DNA of 64,000 nt from Lytechinus variegatus (Eukaryota; Echinodermata; Echinoidea; Temnopleuroida; Toxopneustidae). The notes under the pieces were generated by a model. The model ran no database searches. It was not told where the DNA came from and saw nothing but the letters and a program-made list of their open reading frames with translations. Positions 47,413-58,489 of this stretch are shown one piece after another. The DNA lies in NCBI RefSeq assembly GCF_018143015.1, contig NC_054740.1:46617422-46681421 (forward strand). The letters are read 5' to 3'. Position 1 is the first letter of the stretch. Each line of letters begins with the position of its first letter. A program made the translations under genes and the position numbers.

Positions 47413-47499
47413 TATCAGAATTACTGGTATTACTGGTCTTGATCAGTTTAATTTCAAACATTGAATTACTTTAGACCAGTTGACTATATATCAGAGGAA

Positions 47500-48460
47500 C
47501 ATATCAATTTGTTGTGTACAAAAAACGCTCCTCTTATAAGGCATAGAAATGGGACGTTAAACACAGTCACTAATACGCGCCGCTGTCTTCGCATCGTGCA
47601 GGCAGTCTACGTGTACAGTGGCGGGCTGCTACATTGCGGTGCAGGGGTGTTCAACTTACATATCGTGAGCGCACTCAGCTGCGTGTTTTCACTTCTTCTC
47701 CTTTCTCTCCTTTTCTTGTCATTTTTCCACGCATTACTTGTGTTCATAAATTTCCCTCTCACTTTCCTTGTTTTCTCACTCCCTTCAGTTTTGTAACTCT
47801 TCTTGATCACTTGCATTCATTGGCACACCCCCCGGTCAAAAATGGTACGGTCCTATCCAACATACACTCAAGTCGTCGCTGTACGAATAACGTGCAAAAT
47901 TCTTCACGCGCTGCGTTGCCTAGCTATGCGTGTGTACTGTGTACACACAATGCCATCGGCTGAACCCGCCAAACTATAGTGACCAATTATTGCAAAAGCT
48001 TTTGCAAATGTGAAAAGTGACAGAGGTTTTTTTTATCCAATCAAAATCATTCTTAGGTATTCGCAATCTACAGCATTTTCTGCAAAATGTTTTTTTTTTA
48101 TAGGGTCTATTGTGACGTATATATTTTTTTACAACAATGTGAAGTCGCACCAAACGTTTCGTTTCCCGCACTTGCCCATTGGCTCATGTACAAATGGATT
48201 TCCAAAATCATCAAGAAAGGTTCCAAAAACCTCAAAAGTGACAGAACTTAATTTGACTAAAATTAAATGAAAATCATATCATGTTCAAGGTGAGAATCTG
48301 TTCTATTCTATTCTGTTTTGATAGATCACCTTGTTGACGCGTTTGGGAGATATCTTAGCAAATCCCTCAAAAACGTACTGCGTATTTTCTATTATTCTCC
48401 ATAGGGAAATAATTTAACACGCTACGCACTGCAAAAAAGGAGCACAAACAAATTGATATG
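47500..48460 (-). mobile_element. Non-autonomous TIR element, copy 2 (961 bp, inverted)
   Basis: Homologous along its whole length to 1344-2290 but in opposite orientation, with the same CATATCAATTTGTT termini. Differences are scattered substitutions and small indels, so both copies are moderately recent. The 109-111-codon open frames across it have counterparts in copy 1 only because the DNA is shared. ACTGGT-type words on its left (47430-47480) suggest it inserted into the edge of the right ACTGGTCC array. Confidence 0.75.
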
Positions 48461-48469
48461 TACATCTTG

Positions 48470-48737
48470 CTTTGAACTTAATCATAGTAGAGGAAATAAT
48501 CATTTTAATGATAATATCAATAATTGATAATTATGATAATATTAATAATAATAATTACAATATCAATAACAATAATAACAGCAATAAGTGTGATTACAAG
48601 AATGATCATAATAATAATAATTGTGATAATCATAAGAGCAATGATTATAACATTGATAAATGATAATGATGATAACTTTCTCTGAATTGTAAGATTCATT
48701 TTTCATAATTTGTTAAATGATCTGACTTGAAAGTTAT
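48470..48737. repeat. AT-rich microsatellite (AATAAT/GATAAT)n
   Basis: Imperfect trinucleotide-like ATA/AAT/GAT repeats; the Asn/Ile-rich frames over it are artefacts of the repeat. Confidence 0.7.
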
Positions 48738-49052
48738 TATTTATTGGACCAGTAACCAGAATGCAATTGTTTGAATTGGTCTCCGGTTCATTTTTACTGG
48801 TCCAGTTAAAAATCAACTGGTCCAGTAAACATATACTGGAAACCATTTATTGGACCAGTAACACCAATTTAATGAAAAACAATTTAACTGGTATTACTAA
48901 TTGCTTCAACTGGAATGCAATTATTGGAACTGGTCACCAGTTGATTTTTACTGGTCCAGTTAAAAATCAACTGGCCCAGTAAAAATATACTGGAAACCAG
49001 TAAAATCATACTGGAAACCAGTAAAAAAAATTACTGGTCTAATTGGTTTTTC
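48738..49052. repeat. Right ACTGGTCCAGTT palindrome array
   Basis: Inverted partner of 8304-8815: repeated TTACTGGTCCAGTTAAAAAT, CCAGTAAAAATATACTGGAA and AGACCAGTAA-type words, ending GGTTTTTC at 49052, directly against LINE-A sequence. Confidence 0.8.
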
Positions 49053-49911
49053 AATCTGGGTAGGTTTCGATTTGCATCGAGTAATGAATGTTCTTTTTGC
49101 GGTAAAGATGAAGAAACTTATAAACATATTTTTTATGAATGTGAATGGTTAAAGTATTATGGAGATTGTGTAGCAATATATTAAAATTTCCGATTCTTAA
49201 AAGCTTACAGCGGAAGGATATCCATGTTGGATTAGACGAGACAACAGAAAATAGACAATTATTAAATCATATCATTTTACTTATCAAATTTTTAATATAT
49301 CACGGAAGGGGGAATCATAAGCTACCAACTGCTTAAGAGATTCAAGTAAAGCTTTTTAAAAGTAAAGAAGAAAAGAAAATTGCTATAGAGCGAAAAACAT
49401 TAACACAGCATTATAAAAAGTGGGAACACCCAAAAAACAATTAAGAAGGATGAGAGAGGGATGGTTTTGCCCGGTTTCCACACGTGCTGGGTTGGCTGGT
49501 CTGTCTGTCGCTATAGACTGCCCTCTTTTTCATTACTTTGCTTGTTCTTTCCTTTCTTTCTTTTTTCTTCCTTTTCTTTCTTTTTTTTCTCTCTTTATTT
49601 TCCTTCCTTCTGCTTTTCTTAATTTGTTTTTGTATATTTTGTTGTTGTACTGTCTAATCGTTTTATGTCTCTCTTGTATGTGTCTGTGAGGGGGGGTGCC
49701 CTCGAACCCCTTTTTTTATTGTAAATTTCATTCAGTTTATTCAATGTTGAGTAATAAATTTTTTACATAACTATTGTATGATTTTGTGAATTTATATTGG
49801 TTATAAGTGGTTGATTTTTGTTACTGAATTTATCCACTGTATAAAAGATTATGTTAATACCATGAGTATTTGTACGATGGATTGTATTGAACTGAAAAAA
49901 AAAAAAAAAAA
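49053..49911 (+). pseudogene. LINE-A part 4: zinc-knuckle tail, 3'UTR and poly-A
   Basis: The frame GRFRFASSNECSFCGKDEET then YKHIFYECEW gives the CxxC...H...C knuckle typical of the L1/Tx1 ORF2 C-terminus. After a stop comes LLNHIILLIKFLIYHGR and KKIAIERKTLTQHYKKWE. This is the segment missing after 8303. A pyrimidine-rich 3'UTR follows, with AATAAA near 49752 and a 17-A tract at 49895-49911. Confidence 0.8.
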
Positions 49912-50672
49912 TTTAGTTTTTTTAGCATTTAAATTAAACTTACCGTTTCTTAAGAGAATATCTTGGAAACAAATTCATATTGGAATAAATGGGACTAATG
50001 TAAAAACAGAACAATTATTAAACCACATTATAATTTTGATAAAATTCATGATCTTCCATGGTAGGCAAAAGGGGTTACCTCCAAATGTAAAGGAAATTAG
50101 AGATAAATTAATTGAAAATAGAAAAGAAGAGAAACGGCTTGCAACGGAAAGGGGAACCTCAGTTGGCATTTCATCTAAGAAAATGCATGGGAGCAATTTG
50201 ACGAATCAGCCTCACAGTCTTCCACCACTTAGTTAGGTTTTTTTTTCTTTAGTTACCATTATTATTATTCTTTATTTGTAGTTTATGGGGGTAGGGGTTA
50301 AGTGTAGCTATAAAGGGTCTGGCTTTAAGTTGTGTGTATGTTTTTTTATCAATATAACTTCCTCATTAATCAGTTTGATTGAAGAGTATGGAGAATCTTA
50401 ACTTGAGTTTTATATACAGATTATAAGTTTATTTCCGTAATTGAGATTTTTGCTGTTGTACCCGGATTCTGTTCTGTATTTATCCCTTCGTGATTATAAG
50501 TTGTTAAAGAAATAGCAGATTAATTCTAAGTTTACATTTGAAATTCATATATATTCCTTTTCTCACGTTTATGTGTAAACTTGAAACAATTAAGTTTTAA
50601 TGATGTCATGTTATATATATATATTTTTACATGTGATATGAGGAAGAAATATATATGATTTAAAACAAAAAA
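49912..50672 (+). pseudogene. LINE-C: second L1/Tx1-type LINE 3' end
   Basis: Directly after the LINE-A poly-A a second tail of the same family begins: LKRISWKQIHIGING, EQLLNHIIILIKFMIFHGRQ and KEIRDKLIENRKEEKRLATE, stop at 50236, then a ~430-bp 3'UTR ending in A-rich sequence (about 50663-50672). It differs clearly from LINE-A, so it is a separate copy. LINE-A may have inserted into LINE-C, or two truncated copies landed side by side. Confidence 0.7.
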
Positions 50673-51292
50673 AAATTTAGTCTTCATCGTCACCTGAATC
50701 TTTAATTTTGAAATGACAACTTTTCATAAAATCATTTATTTCAATAAACGGAGATCAAATAATTTGTTGTTTATTACCGATAGTAGAAATGATGTATGGA
50801 GCTTACTTTATGAGGTAAAAGGAGAACAAAAATTGAAGATTCACAAACATTCCTGGATAAAATCGAAATTTTCATTATTTCCCCTATCTAGAACACGGCG
50901 CCCTTTTAAGGACATCTTTCATTGATATTCCAACGAAAGAGACCCTTGTCCGAAAATAAAAATTAAAGTAGCTAAGTAATTTCGGCATTGTATTATTTCA
51001 ATATTCTGATTTTCATAAAATACTTATCTAAAGTGATAATTTCGCAAATTATGCTTTGAATGTTATTTGTTGATGTAAAAATGGGCTTTGAATGGAGTAA
51101 ACAAAATCAACGTGTCTGATTATATGAGACAAAAAAGGAAAATATGAGAGGCTGCGTGTGAAAAATCAAATTTATTTTATTCATCAGATATAAACGCAAA
51201 AAATACAAATGTGAGTGTTTAGAGTGTACTAAGCATAGTTATATTTGCTTAACAATTAACCGAGGACAATCAAAATATGAAACTTGCTGCAA
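50673..51292. other. AT-rich spacer without a recognised gene
   Basis: A 70-codon frame (50713-50925) has no recognisable domain. Nothing else seen. Confidence 0.35.
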
Positions 51293-51589
51293 ACATGTCA
51301 AGTGTACGAAGCCCCAAACCGGACATTTTTGACAACGAAAAAAAAATTATTACGTACGTACGCAGTATTATTACGTACGTACGCAGTATTACTTACGTAC
51401 GTGATAAAACGTACGCAGTATTATTACGTACGTACGTGATAATTATTACGTACGTACGCAGTGGCGTACCGTGGGTCACGTCATTGGGGGGGCACCAGCA
51501 AATTTTTTTAGTCACTTAGGGAGCGCACGAAGCGCGCTCAGTTGTCAGGTATACTGACCTAATATTTTAAGGACATATTCCAGGACCAA

Positions 51590-52102
51590 AATCCAATAAA
51601 CCAGTTTGATTTCCAACTGGTTTCAATTGGTTTCAACTGGTTTTAACTGGAATTTAACAATTTCCAGTTGAAACCAATTGAAACCAGTTGGGCAACTGGA
51701 AATCCTAACTGGAACCAGTTGGGCAACTGGAAATCCGAACTGGAACCAGTTGGGTAAATGGATATGACTTCCAACTGGATATTATTTCTAAATGGAACCA
51801 GTTCGGTAACTGGAAATCCTCTGGAACCAGTTGGGTAACTGGAAATGACTTCCAACTGGAAATGATTTCTAACTGGAACCAGTTGGGTAACTGGAAATCT
51901 TAATTGGAACCAATTGGGTAACTGGAGATGACTTCTAACTGGAAAGATGGGTAACTGAATTCTGATTGGAACCAGTTGGGAACCAGTTGCATGGGTAACT
52001 GGAAATCCTAACTGGATCCAGTTGGGTAACTGGAATGATTTCCAATTGGTTTCCAATTGGAAATTTTCCAGTTACCCAACTGGATCCAATTGAAACCAGT
52101 TA
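51590..52102. repeat. CCAACTGG/CCAATTGG array, copy 1
   Basis: Dozens of GGAACCAGTTGGGTAACTGG-type words and their inverses; the core CCAATTGG is a perfect palindrome. It starts after CAGGACCAAAATCCA, as does copy 2 at 59328, and ends near CTGGATCCAATTG, so both belong to one repeat family. The Trp/Asn/Leu-rich open frame at 51643-52056 is repeat translation. Confidence 0.8.
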
Positions 52103-52130
52103 ATTTGCATATTTTCTGCCGGGGACATCC

Positions 52131-52270
52131 CGATAGACCGCGGGTCCGATAGACCGCGGGTCCGATAGACCGCGGGTCCGATAGTCCGCGGGTCCGATAG
52201 ACCGCGGGTCCGATAGTCCGCGGGTCCGATAGACCGCGGGTCCGTTAGACCGCGGGTCCGATAGTCCGCA
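52131..52270. repeat. GATAGACCGCGGGTCC array (left arm)
   Basis: About nine tandem 16-mers GATAGACCGCGGGTCC, with GACC-CGCG-GGTC palindromic cores. Followed on the right by GTGCTTGTAAAATTATGATC. The inverse, with the same flank, is at 56820-57009, giving a nested ~4.9-kb inverted-repeat-bounded unit (52131-57009). Confidence 0.85.
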
Positions 52271-52399
52271 GTGCTTGTAAAATTATGATCAGATATATCA
52301 AATGTCATCGAGAGGTCCAAAGGTCAAATGATACGATACCATAGGGTTCTATCAGGTTCGGATCCATGGGGGCGAGGGGGAACTGCCTCACCCACCCCC

Positions 52400-52930
52400 C
52401 CCCCCCCCCGCTCAAAAAAGAGGGGGAGAGGGGAAATAAGGAGAGAATAAAAAGAGAGAGGAAGATGGGAAAAGAAGATAATAGAAAAGAGAGTAAGAGG
52501 TGGAAAGGAAAGACAAAGAAAAAGGGAGAAGAACAGGGGGAAAGAAGAGAAAAAAAGAGAGGAGGGGAAAAGGAAGAGAAGAAAAGAAAGCTAGGAATAA
52601 GGAAAAGGAGGAAAAAGAAGAAGAAAAAAGAGGACGGAAGAGAAGAATATTTAAATAGAGAGGAAGATGGGAAGAAAAATAAGAAAAATGAGATATAGAG
52701 GAAGAGGGGAAAAGAAGAGAATAAAAAGAGAGAGAGTGGAAGGGGGAGGGGGAGAAGAAAAAAATAAAAGAGAAAAAAGGGGAAAGGAAAGAAAAAGAAA
52801 GAGGGGTAAGTAATGGAGGAAAGAGAAAAAAAGAGGAAGAGGGAAAAGAAAGAAAGGAAAAGAATAAGAAAAAATAGGAAGAGAATAATATTAAAAAGAG
52901 AAAAAGATGGGAAGAAAGATAAGAAAAAGA
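52400..52930. repeat. 530-bp homopurine (GA-rich) tract
   Basis: The + strand is nearly all A and G, with GGGGAAAAGAAGAGAA-type words. The long frames over it on both strands (Lys/Arg/Glu-rich on +, Phe/Ser/Leu-rich on -) are low-complexity and rejected as genes. Such tracts can form triplex DNA. Confidence 0.8.
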
Positions 52931-52999
52931 GAGATGGAAATGAATGTCGAATGTCCCATTGTTGGATTTGAAATCTCATCTTTTTAGGTTGGAATATCA

Positions 53000-55059
53000 A
53001 AAATTTTCAGTTTTTTTTTTGAAATATGTATCGTCTTAATGACTAACTTTTCGACCAGTCCATAATATTTAACATTTCTGCTCGCGCTTCGCGCTCGTGG
53101 TAATTATGTAGTTACCAACGCGTCATGTTCAGGTTCACAAACATTGCCCAGAATGATAAATTTTCAGGACAATATACATGAAATTTATTTTTTAGCTTGA
53201 ATATGGCTTATGAGATTATAACACATTTATGTTGCTTATAAAGTAAATCTAGAAATGACTGTTAGGACATGGGCGTTTGCCCCCCCCCAACAAAAAAGAG
53301 TGAATCAAGGCTAAGAAAAAATAGAGAGAAAAGGAAAGGGAGTAGGATGAGATATACTATTATTTTCCAAATATTATGTCAAAATCTATCACAACCTTGT
53401 ATTTTTGTAATAAAAGTGTCAACATATTTGCTTGCCCGCTTCGTTAACTGCCAACTTCTTATTAATTTTATGCAATACGCCATATCGAGCCCCCTCGAAA
53501 TTGTTGGCCCATTACGGAACTTGGACAAATCAACTTTGAGCGGCTGATCGGGGAAAATATGGGTGAAAAAATGGCCCCTCCCCCTATTGGCGGAAGCTGG
53601 GTCCGCCCCTGACTAAGGCTTTCAGGATAAAATACAGGAAACTTCTTTAAAAAATCAGATCGCGCTTCGCGTTCTCATTATTTATTTAGGCCTTGTGAGA
53701 CACCTCAATGTGTTTTTCAAGAATAAAATCTCAGATTTTCTTCAACGTCTACCCCCCCCCCATTTCATTTATTTTTTTTATCTTGGTGCCCTCGGCCCTC
53801 CCTTCGGCACCCATGCTGAATAAATACGCCACTGATGAGAATAATTAGTCGAGATTGCATATTTCTTAGAGGTTATCATTAATGATATTGAAGGGTATAT
53901 ACTAAAACAACAGTACAGAAACTACAGCTCCCGTTCACAATATTCCAGTAGGGCCTACTCTGATGAGAAGTTAAACCAAATTGAAACCACCCAAAATCAC
54001 TCGTGCTTCGCGCTCCAATTGATATTACATCATGGGCGGAAATCCCAGGGGGGACGTGTCCCACCTACTCAAATAGTATGGGGGACACAATATCAAATGT
54101 CCCCCTACTATTTTGGTCTTTTATAATCATAGAAATACAACGTACTAAATCGAAATAAAACATGTATTTTAATTGGGACAAGATGACCTTACTTTGGCAA
54201 TGATAACCTTTTTTTTTGCTTGTCATATTTTCCCGCCCCTTGTCCCCATAGGCGGATCCAGGGGGCCAAGCTCCCCCCCCCCCTCTTGGCGGAGCAAAAA
54301 AAGGAAAGAAAGGAAAAAAGGAGGGAAAAGAGAGGAGAAAAGGAAGAGAAGGACGACGAAGGCATGAAATAAGATGAGGGGAAGACTTGGAAAATAAAAA
54401 GAATCTTTTGTGCAACTATATAGAACTTTCGCTCGCGCTTCGCGCTCACATTGCCTATTAGGTGATTTACATATCTTGTTCAACATGGAGTTCGAATATC
54501 AAGTTTGGAAGTCAATATACAACACATATTTCACCTCGGAAATCGAACTTTCATTATGTTGTGTAATTTACAAATTGGTTTTTAAAAAGTGCTCTGTAAA
54601 AAGTGTCAATTTTATGGTTTGAATGTTAACATTTGCTGCTTGCGTTACGCGCTCGCAAATTTTGATTTATCAGGTACCTACATTTTCGTGTATTCCATAA
54701 AGTTTTCAAAATATCCCTTTTCTGGTCTGATTGTTAAGGCGCATTAGCTAGAGCGCTGCACGCTCGCATTTTGATTGGCGAGTTATACATGTATAAATGT
54801 TTCAATATTGTTTATACAACAAACTCCTTAAAATCCCCTTTTCATGACAGTTTATCAAAAATTATAGCTCGCGACTTGCGAGCTATAATGGTTAGAAATA
54901 TATAAACTGATGCATCCTATTCATAATCACAAAAGCGAAATGTTTTATGCCATGATATCATCAAGATTTCGCGCCCTCATAGGCATTAATAAATATGATA
55001 TAAATTTAATAATTAAACTGTCCCTTTGTTTCTTCTCACGCTTAGCAAGATGAATAGGA
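53000..55059. repeat. Dispersed-repeat DNA with GCGCTTCGCGCTCGC hairpin words
   Basis: No gene seen. Copies of the hairpin word stand near 53085, 53660, 54005, 54432, 54645 and 54870. C-run modules (53281, 53750, 54278) are typical of repeats also seen at 5840 and 56330. Confidence 0.6.
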
Positions 55060-57875
55060 AGATAGTCATCATTTTCATATGATGGCATGTCGTAAGGATG
55101 TCCCGGTCCTATGTCAAAACTCAAAGTAATAATAATATCAGCTCTTTTTTAAGTGCAATCCATATCCACCTTACAATTTTTCTACAAAGTGCTAGAAATA
55201 TAAAGCTGAAATTGACTCTTTTTTCAGATCGGACTATCAAAGTTTCATGATTTTCATGATTAAAGTTATATTTAGAATGCCTAGATTCTAGGTCTAAATA
55301 TGAAACACGCTCGCGCATGTTTATTCAGATACCCAACTTGTTCTCTGATTTAAATCATTATCCAGTTTCAGATCACAATATAAAAACTTTTCTGCACGCA
55401 TTTTGTGCTCGCATTATTAATGTAGGAAGACCCCATATTTCTCATCCTTTTGATGATTTACAAAACATTAACAGAGTGGCCCACTTTTAGGTCTAAATCT
55501 CGATTTTTTTTCTGCTCGCGCTTCGCGCTCGCATCAATCGTTAAATTACATAGCTATCCTGTTCATGATTACTAAAACTGATTGAAAATTTCAATTCTTT
55601 CTTTAAAAAAGTTAAAAAATGTTCAGCTTGCGCTTCGCGCTCGCATTTTTTGATTGTTGAAATATGTGACGCCTTCATGGCTAAGTGCATGCAGTCCTTA
55701 ACAGGTACCAGTTTAAAGCGTATATTTTTTTTGCTCTCACTTTGCGCTCGCATTATTAATACTCATATTTTTTTAGGATTTACAAATTATGAATAGAATG
55801 TCTCGTTCAGTAAATATTATAGGACTAAATCTAGAAATTTTCTGCTCGCACTTCGCGCTTGCTTTAATTGTTTACTCATATACCTATTCTGCTTCAGTTA
55901 AAAAAAAGTGCTTAGAATTTCCTTTCTTTGGGTGAAAATTTCAAAAAGATTCAGCTCGCGCTTCGCGCTCGCATTATTTGATTGTTAAATGCTACTTTAA
56001 CATGTATCTTTTTTATCAGTTCATTTCCCCTCGCGCTTTGCGTTCGTAGTAATTATTAAGTTGCATACATGTCTTTTTCAGGATAACAAACATTGCCCAG
56101 AATCAGTTCAAATTTTAGGGAAAAAATACATAAACTTTCCCCCCAAATTAGCTCGCGCTTCGCGCTCGCATCATATAAATGAGGATTATGAGTTATGTTT
56201 TAATTTATAAGAATAATGAATAAAGCCAAGAAGTGACTAATGAGGACTATAGCCCTTCAAAGAAACAAACAAAAATTATGTTCGAGCTGCCGATCGGGGA
56301 AAATATGGCTGAAACAAATTTCCGCCCACCCCCACCCCCCCCCCTATTGGCGAAGGCTGGAACCGCCCCTGTGTCCTCCCTACATTTTGGTATTTATGTA
56401 TTCATGATTTTTTTTCAAGAACACATTAAAAATTGGTCTTTATTTCTTTAATGTGATTATAAGATAATTTAAGTTAGCCTGGCCGGGAGGAAGTAGGCGC
56501 CATTTTCGAAAAGTACACATGGGCGCCAAACATCAGGTCAAATTTGCTTCCCCTCCCTCCCCTTGAAATCCTGAAATCCCAATTAGAACAGGCCCCCTGA
56601 CAACTACTTCAAGGAAAATATTATCCCCATATTTTTTACCGCCGGGGACTGTTAACCCCCCCCCCCCGGAAATTTACTCTCCAGACAATTACCTCAGATA
56701 ATTATGAAAATAATAATTGTGAAAATGCCTTAACTCCGAGGCTCTAGAGGGCATATTTCCGGGGGGGGGGGGGGGGTAACAGTCCCCGACGATAGAAATA
56801 TGGAGATAATATTTTCCTTGAAGTAGATGTCAGGGGGCGATTGTCCTGTGGGTCATCGTTATAGAACCCCATGGACTCGTATCAATGGCCTTTTGACCTC
56901 TTGATGACATGGATTTCACTATATTGTCCTGATCATAATTTTACACACACCGCGGACTATCGGACCCGCGGTCTATCGGGCCCGCGGTCTATCGGACCCG
57001 CGGTCTATCTCTGCCAGTGTGCACAGATTAATGTTTTATGAGATTCATCATAATTTACAATGTATCTATTTAATTTTTTTTAATTTGAAGTTCCACACTT
57101 TTTTCAGATAAATGTTTCCAATACTTAGGAGTGAAAACCATGTTCATAAATGTTATAGATTATAATTAAAACAGATTTAAAGATAACTAGAATTTTAATT
57201 CGTCATGAGGACGAATTAGGTGATCTGTACGTCTCTGATTCTCTTGATCATGAATATGACCACCATATTAATTCAGATCAATATGATAATCATGATGAAA
57301 ACCAAAATATGTTGATAGCTCTTGCAATTCAGGAAATGAGGTGAAGCAGGGGTTGGTTATAATTATGATGAAATGGTAATAAGCCAAGGTAATAATCTCA
57401 ACTTACCGACAGACAATCATCCAATATATCAAAAGTGTTTCAATTATTGTATGATCCCAATACTTGACACAATATACGCAAAATCGCACAGATATTATTA
57501 CAAACCTAATTTGGCTAGCACAAACGGTATCTTGGATTTTTCTCTAGGTGATATGACAGAGAAAAGGGGTAGTACGGACTTGAATATGAGATGACGTAGA
57601 AGACACAATGTATGAAGTTTGCTTCAGGTGAGATGATACCAGCCCACAGAAGTAGTCATTTGAAGACGTTCTCAAAACATGTGCCTCCTAGAGTAGAAAA
57701 CTTTGATAAGTGTGTCAGAAAGTCTTGTGATGATGTAAAAAAAAACCAAAGAGATAGGGCAGAGAGGGAGGGAGAGAGGTAGAGAGAGAGAGCTAGTACC
57801 AAATTGCAGACTTTATATATAGTGAGTCACAGGTCAAAGGTGAGTGTGCTGTCTTAGATCAAATACTGACCACTT
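55060..57875 (+). repeat. Left arm of a large inverted duplication (2.8 kb)
   Basis: Nearly identical, in reverse, to 61188-64000, and the match runs to the window edge. It contains hairpin-word copies (near 55515, 55630, 55845, 55955, 56030, 56155), an internal inverted pair around poly-C/poly-G (56588-56838), the GACCGCGGGTCC words (56951-57009) and two open frames (57187-57345 and 57373-57594) without a recognised domain. In the aligned parts I read only a few single-base differences. Confidence 0.9.
57373..57594 (+). CDS. Unidentified 73-codon ORF, present in both duplication arms
   Basis: Encodes MVISQGNNLNLPTDNHPIYQ... to TEKRGSTDLNMR. The other arm (61455-61676, - strand) keeps the frame with one Lys/Arg change. 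Upstream, an acidic open stretch (57187-57345, ENQNMLIALAIQEMR) ends in a stop shortly before it. Because both arms are recent copies, conservation says nothing about selection. It may be a transposon-protein fragment; function unknown. Confidence 0.25.
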   Translation: MVISQGNNLNLPTDNHPIYQKCFNYCMIPILDTIYAKSHRYYYKPNLASTNGILDFSLGDMTEKRGSTDLNMR

Positions 57876-57884
57876 AACCCGACC

Positions 57885-58015
57885 ACTGCCGACGTTGGGC
57901 CAACGTTACATAGCTGACCATAATCCAACGTCGCGCAAACTGAAAATGCCAACGTTGGCTCAACGTTGACTTCACGACCGCGACCAACCCGACCACTGCC
58001 GACGTTGGCCCAACG
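57885..58015. repeat. CCGACGTTGG/CCAACGTTGG palindrome words
   Basis: GCCGACGTTGGGCCAACGTTA, GCCAACGTTGGCTCAACGTT and GCCGACGTTGGCCCAACGTC recur; the unit CCAACGTTGG is a perfect palindrome. It lies in the spacer of the large inverted duplication, at the inner side of the ACGTACGT end. Confidence 0.7.
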
Positions 58016-58489
58016 TCGCCTTGCTATCTGGGACGTACGTACGTAATAATTTTTTTTTTTCGTTGTCAAAAATGTCCGGTTTGGGGCTTCGTACATGTGG
58101 GTAAAGTAGCATTACATTAATAAAACATAGAAAAATATGTGAAATCAATTGAATGGGGGAAAACACTATTTACAAAAACAATGCTAAAATGAGAAAGATC
58201 ATAAACGTTTAAAGTTGATAACTTTATGGAAGCAGTGGCGTAACTACGGGGGGGCATGGGGGGCACGTGCCCCCCCCCCCATCGGCTGGGCACAAAAAAA
58301 AAACGGGGAAAAGGAGAAAAAGAGGGAAAAAGGAAGGGAAATGTAGTGGGGAAAGAAGAAATTATTGTTCATTTTAATGTTATGTTATATGTTATGTTCT
58401 CAGTAGTCGATTGGTTTGATTTCTGCTCTTCATGAACTTAAATCAGTCCTTAAAATGTCAATTTTTCTGATCTGAATATGAAAAATTTT

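Larger units (their letters stand above)
8304..49052. mobile_element. Putative giant (~40.7 kb) foldback-bounded insertion in LINE-A
   Basis: Two facts define it. First, LINE-A is cut inside one ORF, with its N-terminal part left and its C-terminal tail right. Second, the cut ends carry inverted arrays of the same palindromic unit: 8304-8815 starts GAAAAACCAG and contains ACTGGTCCAGTT repeats, while 48738-49052 ends in the inverse, GGTTTTTC, preceded by AGACCAGTAA-type units. No clear target duplication is seen (GCCAGAAG on the left, AATCTGGG on the right), so a two-step history such as insertion followed by rearrangement is possible. The interior holds another LINE, an LTR element, a split gene and many MITEs. 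Composite status is an inference. Confidence 0.5.
51293..58098. mobile_element. Putative ~6.8-kb foldback with ACGTACGTACG ends
   Basis: The left end TGTACGAAGCCCCAAACCGG followed by ACATTTTTGACAACG (51311-51345) is matched by its exact inverse at 58055-58098. Next to each lies (A)n then TTATTACGTACGTACG; the left array (51350-51465) is longer. No target duplication could be read. The interior contains a CCAATTGG array and the GACCGCGGGTCC pair, so it is a composite. Confidence 0.55.

Noticed and set aside
47461..47963. Overlapping 109-111-codon frames, shared with 1864-2154
   Set aside because: The shared sequence is explained by two copies of a non-autonomous TIR element; no transposase motif and frames are disrupted differently.
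48472..48699. Asn/Ile-rich frames on both strands
   Set aside because: Trinucleotide-like AT microsatellite.
51643..52056. 137-codon frame rich in NWFQLGFPVTQLVP repeats
   Set aside because: Translation of the CCAACTGG/CCAATTGG array.
52305..53000. 231-codon open frame on the - strand
   Set aside because: It is the translation of a homopurine/homopyrimidine tract (Phe, Ser, Leu only); no domain and no coding structure.
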